The notes under the pieces: generated by a model
The model's input: only the letters and a program-made list of their open reading frames with translations
Databases searched by the model: none
Told to the model about the DNA's origin: nothing
Made by a program: the position numbers and the translations under genes
DNA from: Bacteroidota bacterium
GTDB taxonomy: Bacteria; Bacteroidota; Bacteroidia; J057
DNA: 6,258 nt
Direction of reading: 5' to 3'
Assembly (NCBI GenBank): GCA_963169475.1
Contig: CAUJFT010000155.1
Coordinates: 1 to 6,258 of the forward strand
In this document: positions 1-5,450 of the stretch, piece by piece
How positions within the stretch are numbered: the first letter of the stretch is position 1
Layout: each line of letters starts with the position of its first letter

Positions 1-650
1 TCATAGGGCATACTTGCTCCTCCGCCAGAAACCGGTACAACGATTTGTCCCCACCCCGATACTTCGGCGGCAATTTTATGCTTAGTTCTTCGCTGTGAGG
101 GTGCATTGTTTAATCCGGAAGAAGTAATGGTCAGAAAAAAATCACTGCTTCTTTGGCTTTCGGAAGTCCAAGTAGAGGCTGGAGATACTGGATATTTAAC
201 CCACATAAGCGGGGTGTTGTAAACATGATGTTGGGGGGGGAAGGTAAGGTTATCGGCTGGATTTGCGGTGAAGGGTTCTAGCGAAAAGGTCTGGGACTTC
301 ATCGTATTTCCCAATTCTACATAACCTGAATCTGTACTCACTCTATGGAGAAAATCATTAATTTGAAGCGGACCTAATGCGTAATAAACCTTTGTTGAAA
401 CCTGAGCGGTTGGGAAGTTACTATCGGGGATAGTATCAATCATATAAATTTCGTTTGTAGTAGGCAAACCACTATAGTCCCAAAAAGATGCCGTAGGGTC
501 AGGGGCGATAACAGAACTTGGTGGTACCGAGTATACCGTATCTGATGTTGCACTTACATAAAAATTGCTTTGTGAAAGCGTAAGTTGTGCTTGTAAAAAG
601 CTAGGGACAAGACAACAAATAAAAATTAAAATAGTCGTTCTCTTTTGCAT
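1..650 (-). CDS. Secreted protein, N-terminal part (runs off left edge)
   Basis: Reading the minus strand from the ATG at 650-648 gives 216 codons with no stop before the window edge, so the C-terminus is missing. Residues 1-21 form a classic Sec signal peptide: MQKR charged start, a hydrophobic core (TILIFICCLVPSFL), and a QA|Q cleavage site that would leave glutamine as mature residue 1, common in Bacteroidota exported proteins. The two cysteines lie in the hydrophobic core and not at a lipobox, so a lipoprotein is unlikely. The mature part is rich in Ser, Thr, Pro and aromatic residues, with a WDYSGLP segment near residue 72 and a GWGQIVVPVSGGG segment near 197-209. Similar W-D-[FY]-S and G-x-G-x-[IL]-x-x-P patterns occur in Bacteroidota proteins that carry a C-terminal type IX secretion (T9SS) sorting domain; this family link is inferred from memory, and the sorting domain itself would lie outside the window. 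Function is unknown. It is divergent from the ribosomal operon and probably independent. An eight-base C tract lies in frame at codons 138-140. Confidence 0.8.
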   Translation of the reverse strand, partial: MQKRTTILIFICCLVPSFLQAQLTLSQSNFYVSATSDTVYSVPPSSVIAPDPTASFWDYSGLPTTNEIYMIDTIPDSNFPTAQVSTKVYYALGPLQINDFLHRVSTDSGYVELGNTMKSQTFSLEPFTANPADNLTFPPQHHVYNTPLMWVKYPVSPASTWTSESQRSSDFFLTITSSGLNNAPSQRRTKHKIAAEVSGWGQIVVPVSGGGASMPY

Positions 651-1082
651 AAGTTAATTTATTTTAAAAGGTAAAATGATAACGTAATCTTATAAAATGT
701 ATGACTATTAAAAAAAAATATATTAGTGCTATAAAGTAAATAATTCTTATTTTGAAAATCATCAATAATTGATGGTAATAAGAGTAAAAGTTAATCACTT
801 ATAACTGCTCATTACCCCATTTAATATTAATATGGAGATAAGGCAAAATTAGAGAAAAATATTCGGATTTCTATAAAAATATCAGAATTAAAATTATCCA
901 TAGACACATTGCGCTTAGATAGGTTAGGGGAAGTTTCCTATAGTAATTACAAAAATAGCTTTTCTGCATTTGAGAAAAGTATTTTCTTTTGTTAATCTCC
1001 ATCACTTGTTTTCCTAAACGTATTAGACACCGATAGTTTTGGTATTATTAAAGACACAAAAAATAAAAAAAATAAAAATAAA
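651..1082. other. A/T-rich divergent intergenic region, no gene seen
   Basis: This stretch separates the secreted-protein gene from promoter P1. It is very A/T-rich, with an A9 run at 710-718. Plus-strand ATG codons lead only to frames of about a dozen codons or fewer. No tRNA, insertion-sequence end or direct-repeat array was seen. It must contain the promoter of the minus-strand gene, but I found only partial matches there: TACCTTTT on the minus strand at 673-666 and TAATTTTG at 851-844, neither with a TTG at the right distance. A weak hairpin (ATAGG 919-923 with CCTAT 937-941) has no obvious role. Confidence 0.6.
1058..1082 (+). promoter_or_regulatory. A-tract upstream of promoter P1 (UP-like)
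   Basis: Twenty-five bases made only of A and T, with A runs of six, eight and five separated by single T residues, end directly at the -33 element of P1. Phased A runs next to a promoter are known to bend DNA and to act as UP elements for the RNA polymerase alpha subunit. Their role here is inferred from position only. P2 lacks such a tract. Confidence 0.4.
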
Positions 1083-1114
1083 TTTGGATAATAAATTTTC
1101 TTGCCGTACCTTTG
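1083..1114 (+). promoter_or_regulatory. Promoter P1, Bacteroidota consensus
   Basis: A -33 TTTG at 1083-1086 is followed after 20 nt by TACCTTTG at 1107-1114, an exact match to the -7 consensus TAnnTTTG used by the Bacteroidota primary sigma factor. The expected start of transcription is near 1119-1121. If transcripts continue into rpsL the leader would be about 275 nt, unusually long. Alternatively P1 serves a separate small RNA ending near 1303. The upstream A-tract suggests a strong promoter. Confidence 0.75.
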
Positions 1115-1118
1115 CACC

Positions 1119-1303
1119 ACTTTTTAACACATCTACTATGTAAAGTGTTGAAAATCATAGAGAGATGTAATTTTAATACTGTCTGAGACTCGGAGTTATA
1201 TTAGCTCAAAATAAGACAGATTCATGCTTTACAAAGCTAAAGCCGCTGAAAAATTCCCTCCGTTGCTTCCAAATTTTGAAGGAAAGTCAATATCGGTTTT
1301 TTT
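1119..1303 (+). ncRNA. Candidate structured RNA or long operon leader
   Basis: This segment starts at the predicted P1 start site and ends in a T7 run. Three simple helices can be drawn by eye. The first is a 10-bp hairpin joining 1121-1130 (TTTTTAACAC) to 1145-1154 (GTGTTGAAAA), with one G-U pair and a 14-nt loop. The second pairs CTGTCT (1179-1184) with AGACAG (1214-1219) and encloses a small GAGTT/AGCTC stem (1193-1197 with 1203-1207). The third is GCTT/AAGC with a four-base loop (1226-1237). A last helix pairs AAAGCCG (1239-1245) with CGGTTTT (1294-1300). An alternative pairing joins CGGAG (1191-1195) to CTCCG (1258-1262). P2 just downstream makes a separate transcript plausible. It matches no RNA family I can recognise. 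It could instead be an untranslated leader that regulates the operon, or the 3' part could encode a 38-residue peptide. None of the folds was computed. Confidence 0.35.
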
Positions 1304-1340
1304 CACCCGCCAATTTTGTAAACCGAATTATAAGTATTAA
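1224..1340 (+). CDS. Possible 38-residue small ORF, unverified
   Basis: An ATG at 1224 opens a 38-codon frame ending at TAA 1338-1340; it begins MLYKAKAAEKFPPLLP and ends KPNYKY. The block is less A/T-rich than the surrounding intergenic DNA, and its codons look ordinary. An in-frame TAA at 1212-1214 prevents a longer upstream start. The A-rich stretch before the ATG would be acceptable for initiation in Bacteroidota. Against it, the frame runs through the -33 and -7 elements of P2 and through the candidate RNA terminator, I recognise no homologue, and a frame of this size can arise by chance. It has no predicted signal peptide or membrane helix. Confidence 0.15.
   Translation: MLYKAKAAEKFPPLLPNFEGKSISVFFTRQFCKPNYKY
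1239..1303 (+). terminator. Weak candidate intrinsic terminator between P1 and P2
   Basis: AAAGCCG at 1239-1245 can pair with CGGTTTT at 1294-1300 (seven pairs, one G-U), followed by three more T residues, so the T run totals seven. The enclosed loop is 48 nt, far longer than in typical intrinsic terminators, though a small inner helix (TTCC 1267-1270 with GGAA 1281-1284, or CTTC with GAAG) could shorten it. If real, it would end a P1 small RNA or act as an attenuator for the operon. Confidence 0.22.
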
Positions 1341-1345
1341 TTTTG
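1315..1345 (+). promoter_or_regulatory. Promoter P2 of the ribosomal operon
   Basis: TTTG at 1315-1318 is followed after 19 nt by TAATTTTG at 1338-1345, a full match to the Bacteroidota -33/-7 consensus. Transcription should start near 1350-1352, giving a leader of about 45 nt before rpsL. This is the most likely main promoter of the rpsL-to-rplW operon because it is the closest and has the best spacing. Confidence 0.82.
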
Positions 1346-1350
1346 CGCCT

Positions 1351-1395
1351 TCAAAAAAAATAGTTTAAAAATAAATTTAAAAATAAGGAAGCGAA
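1351..1395 (+). promoter_or_regulatory. A-rich rpsL leader and ribosome entry region
   Basis: The stretch before the rpsL ATG is nearly all A and T (A8 at 1353-1360, then repeated AAAATAAA-like words). The only Shine-Dalgarno-like element is AAGGAAG at 1385-1391, a weak match to AGGAGG lying four bases before the start. Bacteroidota ribosomes rely mainly on unstructured A-rich leaders, so the A-richness is probably the functional feature. Confidence 0.5.
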
Positions 1396-1812
1396 ATGCC
1401 TACTATTCAACAACTTGTCCGTAAAGGAAGACAAACAGAGGTTTACAAGAGTAAATCCCCTGCGCTTAAAAGTTGCCCTCAACGTCGCGGCGTTTGTACG
1501 AAGGTGTACACTACTACCCCTAAGAAACCAAACTCCGCCCTTCGTAAAGTAGCAAAAGTGCGTTTGTCAAGTGGTTCTGAAGTAATCGCCTACATAGGCG
1601 GTGAAGGTCACAATCTACAGGAGCACTCCATTGTACTTGTACGTGGAGGTAGGGTAAAAGATTTGCCCGGTGTACGTTACCACATTGTTCGCGGTTCTTT
1701 GGACTGTGCGGGGGTAAACAACAGAAAACAAAGTCGTTCTAAATACGGAGCAAAACGCCCCAAACCAGGGCAGCCAGCCGCACCGGTAAAAGGAGCACCT
1801 AAAAAGAAATAA
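1396..1812 (+). CDS. rpsL: 30S ribosomal protein S12 (uS12)
   Basis: S12 sits at the interface side of the 30S subunit beside the decoding centre and controls tRNA selection accuracy. The 138-residue product carries all family hallmarks: VRKGR near the N-terminus, CPQRRGVCTKVYTTTPKKPNSALRK (residues 27-51, too conserved to mistake), YIGGEGHNLQEHS (66-78) and RVKDLPGVRYH (86-96). Lys43, Lys88 and Pro91, where changes give streptomycin resistance or dependence in other bacteria, have the sensitive, wild-type identity. Asp89, the RimO methylthiolation site in E. coli, is present. The protein is about 14 residues longer than the 124-residue E. coli protein because of a Pro/Ala/Lys-rich tail (KPGQPAAPVKGAPKKK). 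It is the first gene of the operon; rpsG follows after 30 nt. The start agrees with the conserved MPTIQQLVRKG beginning. Confidence 0.98.
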   Translation: MPTIQQLVRKGRQTEVYKSKSPALKSCPQRRGVCTKVYTTTPKKPNSALRKVAKVRLSSGSEVIAYIGGEGHNLQEHSIVLVRGGRVKDLPGVRYHIVRGSLDCAGVNNRKQSRSKYGAKRPKPGQPAAPVKGAPKKK

Positions 1813-1842
1813 TTTAAAACACAATCGCTGAATTAAAAAAAC

Positions 1843-2310
1843 ATGAGAAAGAGTAGAGCGAAAAAAAGAATTATTTTGGCAGATCCGAAATTCGGAAGCG
1901 AAATGGTTAGTAAGTTTGTAAATTACCTCATGCTTGATGGTAAAAAAAGTACTGCTTATGACATCGTTTATGGTGCTTTCGAGATTATTGAAGAAAAAAC
2001 CAAAGAATCTGGACTTGAAATATTTCAACGTGCATTGTCCAATGTAATGCCTAGTGTAGAAGTAAAATCCAGAAGAGTAGGAGGCGCAACCTTTCAGGTA
2101 CCCACAGAGGTAAAGCCAGAAAGACAAATTGCGTTAGGAATGAAATGGATAATCAAATATACCCGTGATAAAAGCGGTAAGTCTATGAAAGATAAGCTTG
2201 CTGCGGATTTGATTGCTGCCTCTAAGGGGGAAGGCTCTGCCGTTAAGAAGAAAGATGATACGCATCGTATGGCTGAAGCAAACAAAGCATTTGCCCATTT
2301 CCGCTTCTAA
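1843..2310 (+). CDS. rpsG: 30S ribosomal protein S7 (uS7)
   Basis: S7 is a primary binder of the 3' major domain of 16S rRNA; it nucleates assembly of the 30S head and lies near the E and P site tRNAs. The 155-residue product has the usual length and signatures: a basic N-terminus (MRKSRAKKR), the VEVKSRRVGGATFQVPTEV block at residues 72-90 and the C-terminal DDTHRMAEANKAFAHFRF. The start is preceded by an A7 run (1834-1841 region) and no Shine-Dalgarno. In E. coli S7 represses its own operon by binding the roughly 100-nt rpsL-rpsG spacer; here that spacer is only 30 nt, so an equivalent site is unlikely. A 62-nt spacer separates it from fusA. Confidence 0.98.
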   Translation: MRKSRAKKRIILADPKFGSEMVSKFVNYLMLDGKKSTAYDIVYGAFEIIEEKTKESGLEIFQRALSNVMPSVEVKSRRVGGATFQVPTEVKPERQIALGMKWIIKYTRDKSGKSMKDKLAADLIAASKGEGSAVKKKDDTHRMAEANKAFAHFRF

Positions 2311-2372
2311 CCTTTTCTTTATCCGTAATTTTACCTCAAGTCGTATCTTAAATTAAAACATACAAATAAAAA

Positions 2373-4478
2373 ATGGCGAATCAAAAAGTTCCTTTGTCCA
2401 GATGCCGCAATATCGGAATTATGGCGCATATTGATGCCGGAAAGACTACTACCTCCGAGCGTATCCTCTACTATACAGGTACGGTACATAAACTTGGAGA
2501 AGTACATGACGGTGCAGCTACTATGGACTGGATGGAGCAAGAGCAAGAGCGCGGAATTACTATCACCTCCGCCGCTACTACTACTTTCTGGCCCTTCAAC
2601 GGTGAGCAATACAGGGTAAACATCATTGATACACCTGGACACGTGGACTTCACCGTTGAAGTGGAGCGTTCTCTAAGAGTACTTGATGGTGCTGTAGCTC
2701 TTTTTAGCTCAGTAGATGGGGTTGAGCCTCAATCTGAAACCGTTTGGAGACAAGCAGATAAATATCTCGTTCCCCGTATTGCGTTCGTAAATAAAATGGA
2801 CCGTATCGGCGCAGATTTTTTCATGGTTGAAACTCAGATTCGCGAGATGCTTGGGGCTAACCCAGTGCCTATTCAAGTTCCGATTGGTGCAGAAGAAAAA
2901 TTTAAAGGAGTGGTGGACCTTATTACCAAGCAGGCTATTGTTTGGAATGAGCATGACCAAGGAATGACTTACAAAGTAATTCCTATTCCTGATGATATGA
3001 CAGAACTTGTGGACGAGTATAGAACCAAAATGATTGAAGCTATTGCTGAATATGATGACCGCCTCCTAGAAAAATATTTTGAAGATGAATCATCTATTAC
3101 AGAAGCTGAAATTAATGCCGCATTACGTGCTGCAACAATTGATATGGCTATCAGCCCCATGATGTGTGGTTCGGCTTTCAAGAACAAAGGAGTTCAAGCT
3201 CTCTTAGACGCAATTTGTAAATACATACCTTCTCCTTTGGATATTCGGGCAGTTGAAGGCACTAACCCTAAGACAGAACAGAATATCGTGCGCAAGACCG
3301 ATGTAAATGAACCCTTCTGTGGTCTTGCTTTCAAAATTATGGCAGACCCTCACGTAGGACGTCTCACTTTCTTCCGTGTTTATTCCGGTAGATTGGAAGC
3401 GGGTTCTTATGTATTAAATACAAGAAGTGGAGAAAAAGAGCGCATCAGTCGTATCATGCAGATGCACGCCAATAAGCGTAATCCGATTGAAGTGGTAGAA
3501 GCCGGCGATATCGCGGCTGCCGTAGGATTGAAAGATGTACGTACAGGGGATACCCTTTGCGACCTTGATAACCCCATTATTTTGGAAAATATTTCTTTTC
3601 CTGAACCGGTAATTCGCCTTGCTATCGAGCCAAAATCTACCTCTGATGAGGATAAACTCTCTAATGGTCTTGCTAAACTTTCCGAAGAGGACCCTACCTT
3701 TAAGGTTTCTACTGATGAAGAGACGGGACAGACTATTATTGCAGGAATGGGAGAACTTCACTTGGAAATCCTTGTTGACCGCCTCAGAAGAGAGTATAAA
3801 GTGGAAGTAAACCAAGGTAATCCACAAGTTGCTTACCGCGAAGCTATCACCGCTTCTATTTCGCATAGAGAGCTTTACAAGAAGCAAACGGGTGGACGCG
3901 GTAAATTTGCAGATGTAGAAATTGAGTTCTCTCCACTTGAAGATACCGAAGGTTATGAGTTTGTGAATGACATCAAAGGTGGGGTAATCCCAAGAGAGTT
4001 TATCCCATCAGTAGATAAAGGGATTCGTGAAGCCATGAAAGAAGGAGTACTCGCAGGCTATCCTTTGGGAGGAGTGAAAGCAAGGTTATTCTTTGGGAGT
4101 TTTCACGCGGTGGACTCTGATTCTCTTTCCTTTGAGCTTGCAGGAAGATACGCTTTTAGAACTGCTTGCGCCAAAGCAAGACCGGTAATTCTTGAACCAA
4201 TTATGTCTGTGGAGGTAGTAACTCCTGAAGATTATATGGGTTCTGTGGTGGGAGACCTTAATCGTCGTCGTGGACAAATTGAAGGAATGACTAATCGTGG
4301 TACTGCCCAAGTTGTTAAAGCAAAAGTACCATTGTCGGAGCTATTCGGATATGTAACTACACTTAGAACGCTCACATCAGGCAGAGCGGCTTCTACCATG
4401 CAGTTCTCTCATTATTCAGAGGCTCCAAGAGAGGTACAAGAAAATGTTGTTGCTAAATCAAAAGGCGTTAAAGCATAA
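2373..4478 (+). CDS. fusA: Elongation factor G (EF-G), translocation GTPase
   Basis: EF-G uses GTP to move tRNAs and mRNA through the ribosome and, with RRF, to recycle ribosomes. The 701-residue product has the normal five-domain length. GTPase motifs are intact: G1 AHIDAGKT (18-25), switch I with RGITI (60-64), G3 DTPGH (86-90, catalytic His90), G4 NKMD (140-143) and G5 GSAF (266-269). Domain IV shows QTGGRGKFAD, followed by GSFHAVDSDS and GDLNRRRGQIEGM. His578 matches the E. coli tip residue His583; the following Asp, usual in the family, is Ala here. Domain V ends with RTLTSGRAASTMQFSHY. The intact GTPase motifs and operon position mark it as the main housekeeping EF-G and not the GTPase-inactive EF-G2 paralogue known in Bacteroides. 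The ATG follows an A-rich leader without Shine-Dalgarno. No tuf follows; rpsJ starts 7 nt after the stop. Confidence 0.98.
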   Translation: MANQKVPLSRCRNIGIMAHIDAGKTTTSERILYYTGTVHKLGEVHDGAATMDWMEQEQERGITITSAATTTFWPFNGEQYRVNIIDTPGHVDFTVEVERSLRVLDGAVALFSSVDGVEPQSETVWRQADKYLVPRIAFVNKMDRIGADFFMVETQIREMLGANPVPIQVPIGAEEKFKGVVDLITKQAIVWNEHDQGMTYKVIPIPDDMTELVDEYRTKMIEAIAEYDDRLLEKYFEDESSITEAEINAALRAATIDMAISPMMCGSAFKNKGVQALLDAICKYIPSPLDIRAVEGTNPKTEQNIVRKTDVNEPFCGLAFKIMADPHVGRLTFFRVYSGRLEAGSYVLNTRSGEKERISRIMQMHANKRNPIEVVEAGDIAAAVGLKDVRTGDTLCDLDNPIILENISFPEPVIRLAIEPKSTSDEDKLSNGLAKLSEEDPTFKVSTDEETGQTIIAGMGELHLEILVDRLRREYKVEVNQGNPQVAYREAITASISHRELYKKQTGGRGKFADVEIEFSPLEDTEGYEFVNDIKGGVIPREFIPSVDKGIREAMKEGVLAGYPLGGVKARLFFGSFHAVDSDSLSFELAGRYAFRTACAKARPVILEPIMSVEVVTPEDYMGSVVGDLNRRRGQIEGMTNRGTAQVVKAKVPLSELFGYVTTLRTLTSGRAASTMQFSHYSEAPREVQENVVAKSKGVKA

Positions 4479-4485
4479 TCATAAA

Positions 4486-4791
4486 ATGACACAGAAAATA
4501 AGAATTAAGCTCAAGTCTTACGACCATAATCTGGTAGATAAATCTGCCGACAAAATCGTTCGTACTGTTAAGCAAACAGGTGCAGTGGTGAGTGGACCGA
4601 TTCCTTTACCTACTGAAAAGGTGGTAATCACTGTAAATCGCTCCCCACATGTGAATAAGAAAGCCAGAGAACAGTTTGAGGTCTGTTCTTACAAGCGCTT
4701 GATTGATATCTTCAGCTCAAGTGCTAAAACGGTGGACGTATTAATGAAATTGGACCTCCCTAGTGGAGTAGATGTTGAGATAAAAGTTTGA
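4486..4791 (+). CDS. rpsJ: 30S ribosomal protein S10 (uS10, NusE)
   Basis: S10 is a head protein of the 30S subunit that also acts as NusE with NusB in transcription antitermination. The 101-residue product has the family length; it starts MTQKIRIKLKSYDH and contains SPHVNKKAREQFEVCSYKRL (53-71) and the typical ending VDVEIKV. The frame is open upstream to an ATG at 4444, but that would add 14 unrelated residues and overlap fusA by 35 nt; the start at 4486 matches the family and lies 7 nt after the fusA stop, suggesting translational coupling. The closeness to fusA joins the str and S10 gene clusters and leaves no space for an L4-binding leader such as that before E. coli rpsJ. The stop codon is TGA, unlike the TAA of the other complete genes. 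Confidence 0.97.
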   Translation: MTQKIRIKLKSYDHNLVDKSADKIVRTVKQTGAVVSGPIPLPTEKVVITVNRSPHVNKKAREQFEVCSYKRLIDIFSSSAKTVDVLMKLDLPSGVDVEIKV

Positions 4792-4831
4792 TAAGTAGTT
4801 CTGTTTTGCTACACTTAAATTATCACAAAAG

Positions 4832-5449
4832 ATGGCAGGAATTATTGGAAAAAAAGTTGGAATGACAAGCGTTTTTGACGAAAATCGCAAAAGCATTGCT
4901 TGTACACTCATATATGTTGAGCCAAATGTAGTAACTCAAATTAAGACCGCAGATAAAGATGGTTATGAAGCGGTTCAGTTGGCTGCATTTGAAAAGAAAG
5001 AAAAAAACACGACTAAACCCCTCTTAGGTCATTTCAAAAAAGCAGACACTACTCCTAAAAAGAAATTAGTGGAGTTCGAGGTTTTTGGCGATGATTTACA
5101 ACTCGGACAAACCGTAGGAGTAGATGTGTTTGAAGAAGGGGACTATGTGGATGTAGTCGGCACCTCTAAAGGAAAGGGCTTCCAAGGGGTAGTAAAACGC
5201 CACGGTTTTAGTGGGGTTGGTATGGGCACTCACGGACAACATAACCGTATGCGCGCTCCGGGTTCACTTGGTCCGGGTTCTACTCCGGGTCGTGTATTCA
5301 AAGGAATGAAAATGGGCGGCAGAATGGGAGGTGATAGAGTGAAAGTACAAAACCTAAGGGTTTTGAAAGTATATCCTGAAAAGAATTTGTTAGTTGTCTC
5401 CGGCGCAATACCCGGAAGTAAAGGTACTTATGTCATTATTGAAAAATAA
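4832..5449 (+). CDS. rplC: 50S ribosomal protein L3 (uL3)
   Basis: L3 binds 23S rRNA early in assembly, near its 3' end, and reaches with an extended loop towards the peptidyl-transferase centre. The 205-residue product starts MAGIIGKKVGMTSVF, a standard L3 beginning, and has GTSKGKGFQGVVKRHGF (110-126), then THGQHNRMRAPGSLGPGSTPGRVFKGMKMGGRMG (133-166), with the normal ending. The residue aligned by eye to Gln150, methylated by PrmB in E. coli, is Ser150, so that modification is not expected. A 40-nt spacer without a Shine-Dalgarno separates it from rpsJ. Its TAA stop lies a single base before the rplD ATG, which points to termination-reinitiation coupling between L3 and L4. Confidence 0.98.
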   Translation: MAGIIGKKVGMTSVFDENRKSIACTLIYVEPNVVTQIKTADKDGYEAVQLAAFEKKEKNTTKPLLGHFKKADTTPKKKLVEFEVFGDDLQLGQTVGVDVFEEGDYVDVVGTSKGKGFQGVVKRHGFSGVGMGTHGQHNRMRAPGSLGPGSTPGRVFKGMKMGGRMGGDRVKVQNLRVLKVYPEKNLLVVSGAIPGSKGTYVIIEK

Positions 5450-5450
5450 T

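Noticed and set aside
666..851. Minus-strand promoter candidates TACCTTTT (673-666) and TAATTTTG (851-844) for the secreted-protein gene
   Set aside because: Neither has a TTG at the proper distance; the first also lacks the final G. I could not choose between them.
919..941. Hairpin ATAGG/CCTAT in the intergenic region
   Set aside because: Only five pairs with a 13-nt loop, no T run and no upstream gene to terminate on the plus strand.
1034..1041. TAGTTTTG, a match to the -7 promoter consensus on the plus strand
   Set aside because: The nearest upstream TTG (1006-1008) is 25 nt away, outside the usual 19-20 nt spacing, and P1 lies only about 70 nt downstream with a much better match.
1191..1262. 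tRNA-like words: TTAGCTCA (1201-1208), CTTTACAA (1227-1234) and CGGAG/CTCCG pairing that spans 72 nt
   Set aside because: There is no T-loop TTCRA motif, no T stem, the last two acceptor pairs fail and the anticodon stem does not form a seven-base loop. It may be a chance match or at most a decayed remnant.
1119..1303. 6S RNA, as the length is near 185 nt
   Set aside because: The 5' and 3' ends do not pair into the single long rod with central bubble expected of 6S RNA; the segment falls into separate local hairpins.
1615..2127. Minus-strand 170-codon frame across rpsL and rpsG, and similar minus-strand frames in fusA and rplD
   Set aside because: They lie opposite unmistakable ribosomal and EF-G genes, show no family features and are shadows caused by codon use on the real strand.
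4444..4485. Upstream start for rpsJ adding 14 residues
   Set aside because: The added residues overlap the end of fusA and do not resemble S10; the MTQKIRIKL start at 4486 matches the family.
5394..5450. Upstream start for rplD adding 19 residues
   Set aside because: The extension is the end of rplC read in another frame; L4 proteins start at the MELAVLN-type sequence, here at 5451.
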